DNA of 64,000 bases from Geobacter sp. (GTDB taxonomy: Bacteria > Desulfobacterota > Desulfuromonadia > Geobacterales > Geobacteraceae): positions 21,629-85,628 of the forward strand of contig POSG01000011.1 of assembly GCA_003314535.1 (NCBI GenBank), written 5' to 3'. Within the stretch, counting starts at the first letter, position 1. Each line of letters begins with the position of its first letter. Below, in pieces: positions 36,771-45,981 of the stretch. Both the position numbers and the translations under genes were made by a program. Under the pieces are notes generated by a model that had not been told where the DNA came from, searched no databases, and saw nothing but the letters and a program-made list of their open reading frames with translations.

Positions 36771-37982
36771 TCAGGTGGTAAATTCGTAGCTCTTGGGTAC
36801 GACGGTAATCCCGTCTGAAACCCTGAATCCGCGCGCTTCGTCCTCCTCCCGGGAAAAGCCGATGCGGGTGTTGGGCGGGACGAGAACATTCTTGTCGATT
36901 ATTGCCTTCCTCAACTGGGCCCCCTCGCTGACGGTAACACCGGAGAAGATGACGCACTCGCTGACCACTGCGTTTTTTTCGATGCGAACCCTCTGGCTGA
37001 GGACCGAGTTGCTCAACGCGGCCTGGGTGATTATGCAGCCGCCACTGATTATCGAATTGTCTATGAGGGACTGCCTCATCACCAGTTTTGCCGGCGCAGC
37101 GAAATCGGGGGCCGTTTTGACCGGCCACAAGTGGTTGTACAGGTTCAGTTCCGGCTTGATGCTCACCAGGTCCATGTTGGCTTCCCAGTATGACTTGATG
37201 GTCCCCACATCGCGCCAGTAGATGTGGTCCTCGCCGGGAACATAGTTTTCTGAGAAATCATAGGCATACACCCTGAGTCCCTTTTTCAGCATGAACGGTA
37301 TGAGATCCTTGCCGAAATCGTGGGACGATTTCTCCACGCCGGCATCCTCGCTGACCATGTCGATCAGCGAAGGGATATTGGCGATGTAATTCCCCATTGA
37401 AGTCAGGCAGAACCCTGGCCTGTCAGGCATCTCCTTGGGATTTTCCGGTTTTTCCTCGAACCCGACCACCCTGCCGTGCTGGTCCACCTCGATGATGCCG
37501 AAACGGCTTGCATCTTCCTTTTTGATCACCATGGCGGAGATGGTGAAATCGGCGCCCTTTGCCCTGTGGAAGCTGTCGATCTGGCTTGCGTCAACCTTGA
37601 AGATGTGGTCGCCGGAAAAGATCGCAACCCTCTTGAAGCACGGATTGTCCCTGAAGATGTTCAGGTTCTGGTAGACGGCGTCAGCCGTGCTCTTGTACCA
37701 TTGTTCGCCCATGCGCTTCTGCGCGGGTATGCACTGGACGAAATAGTTGTATACCGGCGCCGACGGCCACATGGTGCTGACATGGTCGATGAGCGGCTGC
37801 GACAATGTCTGCACCAGGAGCTTGATGTTCCTGATGCCCGAGTTGATCATGCTGTTGAGGACAAAATCGATGATCCGATACTTGCCGCCGAAAGGAACCG
37901 CCGGTTTGGCCCGAACCGCGGTAAGGGGTTTCAGACGCTCCCCGGCGCCCCCCGCCAGAACAATCCCCAGCAATTCATTCAT
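36771..37982 (-). CDS. glgC: Glucose-1-phosphate adenylyltransferase
   Basis: A 403-residue ADP-glucose pyrophosphorylase for glycogen synthesis. Nucleotide-binding start LGIVLAGGAGERLKPLTAVRAKPAVPFGGKYRIIDF, catalytic and substrate segments GEQWYKSTADAVYQN, FSGDHIFKVD, VVGFEEKPENPKEMP, DFGKDLIP, and a C-terminal left-handed beta helix (ISGGCIITQAALSNSVLSQRV). ATG 37982 has AGGAGG; an upstream frame extension is rejected. Monocistronic here; no other glg gene in the window. Confidence 0.95.
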   Translation of the reverse strand: MNELLGIVLAGGAGERLKPLTAVRAKPAVPFGGKYRIIDFVLNSMINSGIRNIKLLVQTLSQPLIDHVSTMWPSAPVYNYFVQCIPAQKRMGEQWYKSTADAVYQNLNIFRDNPCFKRVAIFSGDHIFKVDASQIDSFHRAKGADFTISAMVIKKEDASRFGIIEVDQHGRVVGFEEKPENPKEMPDRPGFCLTSMGNYIANIPSLIDMVSEDAGVEKSSHDFGKDLIPFMLKKGLRVYAYDFSENYVPGEDHIYWRDVGTIKSYWEANMDLVSIKPELNLYNHLWPVKTAPDFAAPAKLVMRQSLIDNSIISGGCIITQAALSNSVLSQRVRIEKNAVVSECVIFSGVTVSEGAQLRKAIIDKNVLVPPNTRIGFSREEDEARGFRVSDGITVVPKSYEFTT

Positions 37983-38051
37983 GACAATCCCTCCTTCTTG
38001 TGGCTGCGCTTGCGGAATCAACACATCACGGCATACATTCCATTCTATCAC

Positions 38052-38404
38052 GCAAGCAATAACCCGTCAGTATTCCAGAAAAAAAGAAACGAACCGGGGG
38101 CGGGTATAAGTTTTCTGTAATTTTATGTGCAATTTTCGTCAAAGTTGGTAGAGAACTTGCTGATAAAAATGTCATGTTGGATTTGATTCCATCAGGACGC
38201 GAAACAGGCAAAAATCGGAGCATGAAAACACTCCGGATTTCAGCAAGTTGAAAAAGCAGCCGGGCTGATCGAAAAACAAGCCCAAACAATACGTCACGGT
38301 CGGCAAAGTTCAACTTCTGCACAGCTGCTCAAACAAAGTTCGTTCCAATGATGGTCGGGATACTTCAGGAACAGGCACACAATTGTTGAAATGAGGAAGA
38401 AACC
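38052..38404. other. Intergenic region upstream of glgC and the sigma-4-like gene
   Basis: About 353 bp without a supported gene. Divergent promoters are expected, but none is convincing. A GGCAC-N4-TTGT at ~38375 looks like a sigma-54 site but the spacing is one base short. Confidence 0.5.
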
Positions 38405-38716
38405 ATGGAAACCATGTCAGCTGTCAATCAATCCATTGGCAATCCGGTCGGTCTTTCAATCGGTAAGCACCAGGCGAACGTCACCCGCCCTGCTGCAGCA
38501 GGACCTGGACTCTCTCTTGCGGCAAAGGATCCCATTGAACTGGGCAGAGCCATCGACAACCTGCCCGAAATGGAGCGCCTCGTGCTTTCGCTGCATTTTT
38601 ACGAAGAGCTCGATTTCAGCGAAATAGGCATGATATTGAACCTGAAGCGGTCAAAGATATCCAGGCTCCTCGATCAGGCCATGTACAACCTTGCAACAAG
38701 CTGTCCCCATTCCTGA
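38405..38716 (+). CDS. Stand-alone sigma-70 region 4-like protein
   Basis: A 103-residue protein. The first ~45 residues are low-complexity. Residues ~48-98 match sigma factor region 4 (AIDNLPEMERLVLSLHFYEELDFSEIGMILNLKRSKISRLLDQAMYNL), the -35-binding helix-turn-helix of FliA/SigB-type sigma factors. There is no region 2 or 3, so it cannot be a normal sigma factor. It might act as a small DNA-binding regulator or co-sigma. GAGGAAG precedes the ATG. No operon partner. Confidence 0.75.
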   Translation: METMSAVNQSIGNPVGLSIGKHQANVTRPAAAGPGLSLAAKDPIELGRAIDNLPEMERLVLSLHFYEELDFSEIGMILNLKRSKISRLLDQAMYNLATSCPHS

Positions 38717-38868
38717 CCAGCTGCTTTTCCACACCGGAAACGGGCGTTGCGGAATGCCGGAAAAGCCGACAGTCTGTCCGCGCCTGACGAAAAAAGCCGA
38801 ATCCCGCACTCAGGGGAACCGGCTTGTCTCGTCTTGGCTGTATGTTCGGCTGCCGTGTCCGTTATCCG

Positions 38869-39612
38869 TTATTGTGCCGCCAATCTCTGCCTCAATATCT
38901 CGAACAGCGCCACCCCTCCTGCAACCGAGGCATTCAGCGAACTCACCCCGCCATGCATGGGGATTGAAAACAGGGCGTCGCATTTCTTGCGCACCAGAGG
39001 CCGCATGCCCTCACCCTCGCTGCCGATGACCAGGGCGACCGAACCGGCAAATTTCTGCCCGTAGAGAATGGACGATGCATCGTCCGTAGCCCCGTAGATC
39101 CAGAACCCCTCTCTCTTCAGGTCCTCCAGCGCCTTGGCGATGTTCACCACCTGGGCGACCTGGATGGTTTCCACTGCTCCGGCCGCAGCTTTTTCCACCG
39201 TGGGGGTCACCCCGGCGGCCCTGTCCCTGGGGATGATCACGCCGTGGGCTCCGGCGCAGGCAGCGCTGCGGATCAGCGCCCCCAGGTTGTGGGGGTCCTG
39301 CACGCCGTCCAGCACCAGCAGCAGCCCGTCTCCGGGAAATGCCCGGCAACGCGCCAGGATATCCTCCAGGTCTGCATAGGCGAATGCTTCGGCACGGAGC
39401 GCCACCCCCTGGTGATGCTCGCTGCCGCAGAGCCGGGCAATGTCCGACCGTTCCCGGTTCCGCACCGGGACGCCCTTGTCCCCGGCCAGCTTCAGCAGCT
39501 TTTCCAGCCTCTTGTCAGTGCCGGTCCCGGCAATGAACAGTTCGAAAGCCCTTCGCGTTCCGCGCAGGGCTTCCAGCACCGGGTTGAGCCCGTAGATTAT
39601 CTCTTCTTTCAT
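38869..39612 (-). CDS. rlmB: 23S rRNA (guanosine-2'-O)-methyltransferase RlmB family
   Basis: A 247-residue SpoU-family SPOUT methyltransferase. N-terminal L30e-like substrate domain (IIYGLNPVLEALRG) and the knot with motifs LDGVQDPHNLGALIRSA, ALVIGSEGEGMRPLV and SLNASVAGGVALFEILRQRL. Start at 39612 overlaps the pyrF stop by 4 bp (ATGA), so translation is coupled. A frame extension to 39816 inside pyrF is rejected. RlmB modifies a conserved guanosine in 23S rRNA; family assignment is firm, the exact site is inferred. Confidence 0.93.
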   Translation of the reverse strand: MKEEIIYGLNPVLEALRGTRRAFELFIAGTGTDKRLEKLLKLAGDKGVPVRNRERSDIARLCGSEHHQGVALRAEAFAYADLEDILARCRAFPGDGLLLVLDGVQDPHNLGALIRSAACAGAHGVIIPRDRAAGVTPTVEKAAAGAVETIQVAQVVNIAKALEDLKREGFWIYGATDDASSILYGQKFAGSVALVIGSEGEGMRPLVRKKCDALFSIPMHGGVSSLNASVAGGVALFEILRQRLAAQ

Positions 39613-40337
39613 GGTGTCCTTCCGCGGACAATTTCGTCCACTATCGCCTCCACTGCGGCGGCCGGGTCTGGCGCCGCGCTGATGGGGCGACCGATCACCA
39701 GGTAATCGGACCCCGCGGCCACCGCATCTGCGGGGGTCATGACCCGCTTCTGGTCGTCGGTCGAGGCAAATGCGGGCCTGACTCCCGGGGTGACTATCAG
39801 GAAATCCTTGCCGCATGCCGCACGGATCAGCGGCACCTCCCGGGGGGAGGCCACCACACCGTCGATGCCGGCCTTCTTCGCCAGCAGCGCCAGGCGCACC
39901 ACCATATCCTCGACTGAGCGCTCGATTCCCACCCCCCGCAGGGTCTCTTCGGTGGATGAGGTGAGGATGGTCACCGCCAGCACCCTGGAGCGGTCAGCCC
40001 CGGTGAATTCCTTGCGGATCGTCTCCATGGTCCGGGCCATCATGTCGTAGCCGCCCAGGGCGTGGACGTTGAAGAGCTTCACCCGCAGTTTCGCCGCTTC
40101 CCGGGATGCCATGGCAACCGTGTTGGGAATGTCGTGGTACTTCAGGTCCAGGAACACCCCGGCGCCGAAGTTCTCGATCATCCGGACGATGTCCGGACCG
40201 TAGGCGGTAAAGAGCTGCTTGCCGACCTTGAACATCCCCACCTTGCCGGACAGGGTCGAAACCCAGTGCTTGGCGGCATTGAAGGTGTCGAAATCGAGGG
40301 CGAAAATAATTTTTGAACGGGCTTGGTCTTTTGTCAT
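39609..40337 (-). CDS. pyrF: Orotidine 5'-phosphate decarboxylase
   Basis: A 242-residue TIM barrel for the last step of UMP synthesis. Motifs: IIFALDFDTFNAAKHW, VGMFKVGKQLFTAYGPDIV, FLDLKYHDIPNTVA with the catalytic D-K-x-x-D set, and ITPGVRP... (LIVTPGVRPAF), VIGRPI. Starts at 40337 or 40349; neither has a strong ribosome site. Upstream lies a palindromic repeat. It is unlinked to the pyr operon at 49 kb. Confidence 0.95.
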   Translation of the reverse strand: MTKDQARSKIIFALDFDTFNAAKHWVSTLSGKVGMFKVGKQLFTAYGPDIVRMIENFGAGVFLDLKYHDIPNTVAMASREAAKLRVKLFNVHALGGYDMMARTMETIRKEFTGADRSRVLAVTILTSSTEETLRGVGIERSVEDMVVRLALLAKKAGIDGVVASPREVPLIRAACGKDFLIVTPGVRPAFASTDDQKRVMTPADAVAAGSDYLVIGRPISAAPDPAAAVEAIVDEIVRGRTP

Positions 40338-40387
40338 CGATATTACCATTCACGCAGGGGCGAGCCTTGATGTCGACCCATCACTGG

Positions 40388-40412
40388 GCAAACACAAGGT
40401 CTGCCCCCCTAC
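40388..40412. repeat. Palindrome GGGCAAACACAAGG...GCCC (also near 53210)
   Basis: GGGCAAAC-ACAAG-GTCTGCCC in the pyrF-proS gap. A nearly identical copy lies at about 53209-53232. Member of a short intergenic repeat family. Confidence 0.65.
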
Positions 40413-40454
40413 CCCTACGGCAAAAACCGTCGTGAGATTCAAGGATATGCTTTC

Positions 40455-42173
40455 TTACCTGCCTTCCAGAGCTTCTTTTACCAGCGCCTTCACCTTCTCC
40501 ACCGCTGCGGCTATGGGCAGCAACTCCACCTCGCCGCTTTTCCGGTCCTTCAGCTCCACGTTGCCGTTGGCCAGGTTCTTGCTCCCGACCACGATGCGCA
40601 GCGGGATGCCGATCAGGTCCGCGTCCTTGAACTTGAAGCCGGGGCGCTCGTCCCGGTCGTCCAGCAGCGCTTCCACGCCGGCCCGGGAAAGCTCCTCGCA
40701 GATTCGCTCCGAGGCTTCCCTTACCGGCTCTTCCTTGACGTTGAGGGCCGAGATGATGCAGTGGAACGGCGCGATGGGAATGGGGAAGATGATGCCGTTC
40801 TCGTCGTGGTTCTGCTCGATGCAGGCTGCCACGGTGCGGCCTATACCGATGCCGTAGCACCCCATGAATATGATCTGCTCCTTGCCGTCAGCATCCAGGT
40901 AGGTAGCCTTGAGGGCCTTGGAATACTTGGTGCCCAGTTTGAAGACGTGGCCGACCTCGATGCCGCGCCACATCTCCAGGACTCCCGATTCGCAGCGGGG
41001 GCAGGCATCGCCGTGGACCACGTTGCGGATATCCACGAACCTGGCGACCTGGAAATCACGCTCCAGGTTGACGTTCTTCAGGTGCATGTCCTGCTCGTTG
41101 GCGCCGGTGACGGAGTTCTTCATCCCCCTGACGGCAAGGTCGGCAACGATCCTGACCTTAATCCCCACCGGCCCGGCGAACCCGACCGGCGCGCCGGTGA
41201 CCTTCAGTACCGTCTCGTCACCCGCCATCTCCAGTTCAGTGCAATCCAGGGCGTTCTTGAGCTTGATCTCGTTCAGCTCGTGGTCGCCGCGAACCAGCGC
41301 CACCACAGGCTCGCCATCCGCCAGGAGCACGAGGGTCTTGATCATGGTCGCGGCATGCACTCCCAGGAATTCCGAAACTTCCTCGATGGTCCTTTTTCCC
41401 GGCGTGGCGACCCTTTCCAGGGCGCGGGGGTCGGCATGCTCGGCCACTTCAAGGGGCCGGGACTCGGCCTTTTCCACGTTGGCTGCGTACTCGCAGGCCG
41501 TGCAGGAAACGATGGCGTCTTCGCCCGAGTCGGCCAGCACCATGAACTCGTGGGAGGATGAACCGCCGATGGAGCCGGTGTCAGCCTCTACCGCGCGGAA
41601 CCTGAGGCCGCACCGCTGGAAGATGCGGCGGTAGGCCTGGTACATCTTCTCGTAGGAAAGGTCCGCCGCATCGCCGTCAACGTCGAAGGAGTAGGCGTCC
41701 TTCATTATGAATTCCCGGCCGCGCATCAGGCCGAAGCGGGGACGGATCTCGTCGCGGAACTTGCTCTGGATCTGGTAGAGGTTGACCGGCATCTGGCGGT
41801 AGCTCTTGATCTCGCGCCGCACCAGGTCGGTAACCACTTCCTCGTGGGTGGGGCCGAGGCAGAATTCCGCGTCCTTGCGGTCCTTGATGCGCAGGAGCTC
41901 CTTGCCGTACTGGTCCCAGCGCTCCGACTCCTGCCAGAGCTCGGCAGGAATCACGCCCGGCATGAGGATCTCGATGGCCCCGGCCCGGTTCATCTCCTCC
42001 CGCACGATGTTCTCCACCTTGCGGATCGAGCGGAGCCCCAGGGGAAGGTAGTTATAGATGCCGGCCGCCAGCTTGCGGATCATGCCGGCCCTGAGCATGA
42101 GCTGGTGGGAAACCACCTCCGCGTCAGCGGGAGTTTCCTTCACCGTGGGAATGAAATACTGTGAATAGCGCAT
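40455..42173 (-). CDS. proS: Prolyl-tRNA synthetase (bacterial, with editing domain)
   Basis: A 572-residue class II aminoacyl-tRNA synthetase. Class II motif 1 ([30 protein letters not shown]), motif 2 ([25 protein letters not shown]), motif 3 ([23 protein letters not shown]), and an inserted YbaK-like editing domain (~230-390). The C-terminal anticodon-binding domain follows ([15 protein letters not shown]). Full bacterial length. Lies downstream of ispG with repeats between. Confidence 0.97.
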   Translation of the reverse strand: MRYSQYFIPTVKETPADAEVVSHQLMLRAGMIRKLAAGIYNYLPLGLRSIRKVENIVREEMNRAGAIEILMPGVIPAELWQESERWDQYGKELLRIKDRKDAEFCLGPTHEEVVTDLVRREIKSYRQMPVNLYQIQSKFRDEIRPRFGLMRGREFIMKDAYSFDVDGDAADLSYEKMYQAYRRIFQRCGLRFRAVEADTGSIGGSSSHEFMVLADSGEDAIVSCTACEYAANVEKAESRPLEVAEHADPRALERVATPGKRTIEEVSEFLGVHAATMIKTLVLLADGEPVVALVRGDHELNEIKLKNALDCTELEMAGDETVLKVTGAPVGFAGPVGIKVRIVADLAVRGMKNSVTGANEQDMHLKNVNLERDFQVARFVDIRNVVHGDACPRCESGVLEMWRGIEVGHVFKLGTKYSKALKATYLDADGKEQIIFMGCYGIGIGRTVAACIEQNHDENGIIFPIPIAPFHCIISALNVKEEPVREASERICEELSRAGVEALLDDRDERPGFKFKDADLIGIPLRIVVGSKNLANGNVELKDRKSGEVELLPIAAAVEKVKALVKEALEGR

Positions 42174-42199
42174 GGGGTATGCTTCCTTTGCAATAATTG

Positions 42200-42320
42200 T
42201 AGGGGCAGGTCCCTGTGCCTGCCCAATGAAAGGGCAACCACGGGGGAGATTGCCCCTACGTTTCTTGAAATATCATGATGTCGGCAAAATCACACCGAGG
42301 GCGGGTTGGAGACCCGACCC
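42200..42320. repeat. Cluster of GTAGGGGC-type palindromes between ispG and proS
   Basis: Two or three hairpins in 120 bp: GGGCAGG...CCTGCCC (~42205-42225), GGGCAA...TTGCCC (~42232-42258), and GGGCGGGTT-GGAGA-CCCGACCC (~42299-42320). The last overlaps the ispG stop codon, so a repeat supplies the stop. Same family as near 51941 and 53161. Confidence 0.7.
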
Positions 42321-43381
42321 TACAGCGGCTCCTCAGCCATCTTCTCCACTTCCGCCACCAGGGCATCCGCCAGTTCGCTCTCGGGAACCTTGCGGACTAT
42401 CTCCCCGTGACGGAACAGCAGGCCCTCCCCCTTGCCGCCCGCGATCCCCACGTCAGCCTCCCGGGCCTCGCCGGGGCCGTTCACCACGCACCCCATGACC
42501 GCCACGTTGATGGGCTTGACGATCTTCTGCAGCCGCCGCTCCACCTCTTCTGCCACGGGTATCAGGCTTATCTGGCAGCGGCCGCAGGTGGGGCAGGAAA
42601 CCAGGTTGATGCCGCGCTGCCGCAGTCCCAGAGCCTTGAGGATGCCGAAGCCGACCCGGATCTCGTCCACCGGGTCGCCGGTCAGGGACACCCGCAGGGT
42701 GTCGCCGATGCCGTCCGCCAGGAGGATGCCGAGGCCGACCGATGACTTTATGGTGCCGGAAAACGTGGTGCCCGCCTCGGTAATGCCGATATGCAGCGGA
42801 TAATCCACCCGTTGCGACAGCAGGCGATAGGCCTCCACGGTTTTCATGACATCCGATGCCTTGAGGGAAATCTTGACCTGGTCGTAGCCCAGCTCTTCAA
42901 GGATCGCCACATGCCCCAGGGCAGACTCCACCATGGCCTCGGCCGTGGGGTGGCCGTACCTCTCAAGGAGTTCCTTTTCCAGGGAGCCGGCGTTGACCCC
43001 TATGCGGATCGGAACCTGGCGTTCGGATGCAGCCGCCACCACCTCCGCCACCTTCCAGCGCTCGCCGATGTTGCCGGGATTGATGCGCAGTCCGTCAACG
43101 CCCATTTCCAGGGCCTTGAGGGCAAGCTTGTAATCGAAATGGATGTCCGCGATGAGGGGGATCGGGCAGTTCGCCCTGATGGCGCCGAGAGCCTCCGCCG
43201 CCTGCATGTCCAGCACCGCGCAGCGCACCAGTTCGCAGCCCGCCTCGGAAAGGCGCGCGATCTGGGCCGCGGTGGCGGCCACGTCGCGGGTGTCGGTGCT
43301 GCACATGGACTGGACCGAGCAGGGCGCGCCGCCGCCGACGGTAACGCTCCCTATCCGGATCTGTTTGGTCGTTTTTTTCAT
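42320..43381 (-). CDS. ispG: 4-hydroxy-3-methylbut-2-en-1-yl diphosphate synthase
   Basis: A 353-residue iron-sulfur enzyme of the MEP isoprenoid pathway (GcpE). Signatures: IRIGSVTVGGGAPCSVQSMCSTDTRD, the TIM-barrel segments LIADIHFDYKLALKALE and GLRINPGNIG, and the cluster cysteines in LVSCPTCGRCQISL plus MGCVVNGPGEA. Start ATG 43381. Divergent from the rRNA methyltransferase gene. Confidence 0.97.
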   Translation of the reverse strand: MKKTTKQIRIGSVTVGGGAPCSVQSMCSTDTRDVAATAAQIARLSEAGCELVRCAVLDMQAAEALGAIRANCPIPLIADIHFDYKLALKALEMGVDGLRINPGNIGERWKVAEVVAAASERQVPIRIGVNAGSLEKELLERYGHPTAEAMVESALGHVAILEELGYDQVKISLKASDVMKTVEAYRLLSQRVDYPLHIGITEAGTTFSGTIKSSVGLGILLADGIGDTLRVSLTGDPVDEIRVGFGILKALGLRQRGINLVSCPTCGRCQISLIPVAEEVERRLQKIVKPINVAVMGCVVNGPGEAREADVGIAGGKGEGLLFRHGEIVRKVPESELADALVAEVEKMAEEPL

Positions 43382-43509
43382 AACGGAACATAATAACGAA
43401 AGTAAGCGGAAAAAGTCAAGGCGGACGGCCGGGAAATCGCTTTCACGGATCAGCAGTCAAAGAGGAATTTGATTTGACAAAACACCTCTTTTCCATTCTA
43501 GTAGGAAGT

Positions 43510-44946
43510 ATGAAAAAACAGAATACACGCGAACGAAGAGACAGCGGACAAAAAAAACCGGACAAAACCCAACCGGCGCACCTGAAGCCCAGAGTCGGCC
43601 AAGTGCTTGACCTTACTGTCACCACCCTGGATGAAGAAGGCTACGGCCTCGCGGTGCATGATTCTTCCCGGATCCGGGTCGCTGGCGTGCTTCCGGGCGA
43701 AACCGTTCGTGCGAAAGTCACCTTCTCCGGCCAGCGGGACATCTTCGCCGAAAGCCTGAAGATCCTCCGGCACTCGCCTGACCGCCTGGCGCAGATCCCC
43801 TGCGGACTGGGAATAGCCTGCGACGGATGTCCCCTCATCCACATGAAGTACCGGGCACAGCTGGACTGGAAAAGGCAACTGGTGGAAGGCGCCATGAAAA
43901 GCTTCCCTTCTCTTCGCGGTGTTGAAATCGGGCCGGTTGCGCCTTCGGCGAAACCCCTGGGCTACCGCAACACCGCCAAGCTGGTCATCTCCGGACGCTT
44001 CGCCTCCCCCATCATCGGCATTTACCGCCGCAACAGCCACCAGGTCATGGACATCGGCGGCTGCCCCCTCCACCATCCCCTGATCAACCGCATTGCCCTG
44101 GCTGTCAGCCAAGGGATCATCAAGGGGAAGGTGCCCATCTACAACCCGAAAACCCGCAACGGCCTGCTCCGCTACCTTGCGGTACGGGTCTCGGAGCTGG
44201 AAAACCGCGCCATGGTGGTCTTCGTCACCAGCGAGCGGAGCTACAACGAGATTCACCACCTGGCCAAGCACCTGCAGGCACAGGTGCCGGAAGTGGCGGT
44301 GGTCTGCCAGAACGTCAACAGCTCGGCCGGCAACGTCATCATGGGAGACCGCGACTACTTCGTCACGAAACAGCAGACCATTGCCGAAGCGGTGGGTGAC
44401 GTCCGCTTCTCCATCTCGCCCAGGTCGTTCTTCCAGGTGAACAACGACGGCGCACGGACCATCTACAGCCAGGTCAGGAAGTGGGCGGAACTGACCGGCA
44501 GCGAAACCGTCGTTGACGTCTATTGCGGAGTGGGCGGCATTTCCCTCTATCTCGCTTCGGGGGCACGCAAGGTCATCGGCTTCGAATCGGTGAACGCCGC
44601 CGTGGCGGACGCGGAAAAAAACGCCCGGCTGAACGGGCTCAGGAACTGCCGCTTCGAAGCGGGCGACGCCGCGGAACTGCTCACCGAGCTGCATGAAAAT
44701 GGCGAGAAAGTAGACCTGGTGGTGCTGAACCCGCCGCGCAAGGGATGCGACGGGGAAGTCCTGAAAAGCGCCGCGGGCCTCGCTCCGAAACGGATCATCT
44801 ACGTATCCTGCTCGCCCCAGACCCTGGCCCGGGACCTGCACATCCTGGCCGGCCTCGGCTATGTCACGCGGGCGGTTCAGCCGGTGGACATGTTCCCCCA
44901 GACGCCCCACGTGGAAAACGTGGCGCTGGCGGAGAAGAGCGCGTAG
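43510..44946 (+). CDS. rlmD: 23S rRNA (uracil-5-)-methyltransferase, RumA/RlmD-like
   Basis: A 478-residue TrmA/RumA-family enzyme. An N-terminal TRAM domain (VGQVLDLTVTTLDEEGYGLAVHD), an iron-sulfur cysteine set (CGLGIACDGC), a substrate domain, and a Rossmann fold with FFQVNNDG, VVDVYCGVGGISLYLAS, LVVLNPPRKGCD and the catalytic Cys in YVSCSPQTLARD. ATG 43510 has GTAGGAAG; a TTG at 43474 is less likely. Which uridine it methylates (1939 or 747 type) cannot be decided; the symbol is by family. Confidence 0.85.
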   Translation: MKKQNTRERRDSGQKKPDKTQPAHLKPRVGQVLDLTVTTLDEEGYGLAVHDSSRIRVAGVLPGETVRAKVTFSGQRDIFAESLKILRHSPDRLAQIPCGLGIACDGCPLIHMKYRAQLDWKRQLVEGAMKSFPSLRGVEIGPVAPSAKPLGYRNTAKLVISGRFASPIIGIYRRNSHQVMDIGGCPLHHPLINRIALAVSQGIIKGKVPIYNPKTRNGLLRYLAVRVSELENRAMVVFVTSERSYNEIHHLAKHLQAQVPEVAVVCQNVNSSAGNVIMGDRDYFVTKQQTIAEAVGDVRFSISPRSFFQVNNDGARTIYSQVRKWAELTGSETVVDVYCGVGGISLYLASGARKVIGFESVNAAVADAEKNARLNGLRNCRFEAGDAAELLTELHENGEKVDLVVLNPPRKGCDGEVLKSAAGLAPKRIIYVSCSPQTLARDLHILAGLGYVTRAVQPVDMFPQTPHVENVALAEKSA

Positions 44947-44988
44947 GTTGCAAACATTTCCCCATATTGCTGCGGCAAGGAAATGCAG

Positions 44989-45228
44989 ATGAAAGACTCT
45001 CAAACCGTACTTGAAGAACCTTTGCAAATCCCCCTGGACAGGCTTAACCCGGAAACCCTGCGCAACATGATCGTTGAATTCGTCACGCGGGAATGGGAAG
45101 AACTCTCCGGGCCGGAACACACCTTGGACGACAAGGTCGAACAAGTGCTTCGCCAACTTAAAGCGAAGAAAGCCAGGATCGTGTTCGACTGTACCACCAA
45201 TACCTGGAACATCGTCCCCTGCCAATGA
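44989..45228 (+). CDS. YheU-family (UPF0270) small protein
   Basis: A 79-residue protein resembling YheU/UPF0270: PLDRLNPETLRNMIVEFVTREWEELSG, LDDKVEQVLRQLKAKKARIVFD, TTNTWNIVP. Compare the family pattern PETLxNLIExFVLREGTxYG...NI. ATG 44989 has AAGGA at good spacing. The YheU role is unknown. It precedes the isochorismatase-family gene by 19 bp and may be co-transcribed with it and the methyltransferase. Confidence 0.7.
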   Translation: MKDSQTVLEEPLQIPLDRLNPETLRNMIVEFVTREWEELSGPEHTLDDKVEQVLRQLKAKKARIVFDCTTNTWNIVPCQ

Positions 45229-45247
45229 CAACCCACGGGAGGCCGTC

Positions 45248-45796
45248 ATGAATACTGCCCTGCTTATCGTCGATATCCAAAACGACTATTTCCCCGGCGG
45301 GAATATGGAATTGGTGGGGAGCGCCGAGGCATCGGCAAACGCCGCCAGGCTGCTAAGCGCTGCACGGCAGGCCAAAGGGCCGATCTTCCATGTTCAACAC
45401 CTCTCAACCAGGCCGGGCGCGACATTTTTTGTCCCGGGCACTCCTGGAGTGGAAATCCACAAAGATGTCGAACCCCTTCCCGGCGAAAAGGTCATCACCA
45501 AGCATTACCCCAACAGCTTCCGCAATACCGGACTCCACGAACTGTTGAAGGTTTCGGGCATAGAACACCTTCTCATCTGCGGGATGATGACCCACATGTG
45601 CATTGACGCCACCACCAGGGCGGCCTTTGACCTGGGCTTCACCTGCACCGTTGCCCACGATGCCTGCGCCACCAGGGATCTGCTCTTCAAGGGCATTTCC
45701 GTCCCGTCAAGGCACGTGCATTCATCCTTCATGGCAGCCTTGAGCGCCGTCTATGCCGAAGTGAAGAGCACGCACGAAATTCTTGAGTTGCTATAA
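45248..45796 (+). CDS. Isochorismatase-family cysteine hydrolase
   Basis: A 182-residue alpha/beta hydrolase of the isochorismatase-like family. Catalytic triad visible: Asp in LLIVDIQNDYF, Lys in VITKHYPNSF and Cys in GMMTHMCIDATTRAAFDLGF with a cis-peptide-like motif. Such enzymes hydrolyse nicotinamide, ureidoacrylate, N-carbamoylsarcosine or related amides; the substrate is not known here. ATG 45248 has GGAGG upstream. Last gene before the repeat-rich island. Confidence 0.88.
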   Translation: MNTALLIVDIQNDYFPGGNMELVGSAEASANAARLLSAARQAKGPIFHVQHLSTRPGATFFVPGTPGVEIHKDVEPLPGEKVITKHYPNSFRNTGLHELLKVSGIEHLLICGMMTHMCIDATTRAAFDLGFTCTVAHDACATRDLLFKGISVPSRHVHSSFMAALSAVYAEVKSTHEILELL

Positions 45797-45981
45797 ATTC
45801 TGAAATTCTGGGGGCACCTTACTCATTAGGAAGACTTTGGCCCCGAGCATTCCGCGGCATTCCGGGGACAGTATATTTATCTCCTGCATTAAATAAACTG
45901 TCTCCGGAATCTTGCCGGAATCTGTGCCAGGTCTCAACATTTGACAACTCATTGTTGATTTTGGGATTTGACCCCTTTCGG
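45797..45981. repeat. REP-like repeats after isochorismatase gene
   Basis: Noncoding, with fragments such as ATACTGTCCCCGGAAT on the minus strand. A first copy of a GGTCTCAA..ATTTG.CA..CTC.TTGTTGAT element begins at 45930. Its sister copy is at 46357. Confidence 0.6.

Noticed and set aside
38375..38392. Sigma-54-like site GGCAC-N4-TTGT
   Set aside because: Spacing is one base short and the -12 GC is missing.
43498..45249. A 583-codon minus-strand frame over the rRNA methyltransferase and yheU genes
   Set aside because: Antisense shadow with no conserved motif; the plus-strand genes have clear families and ribosome sites.
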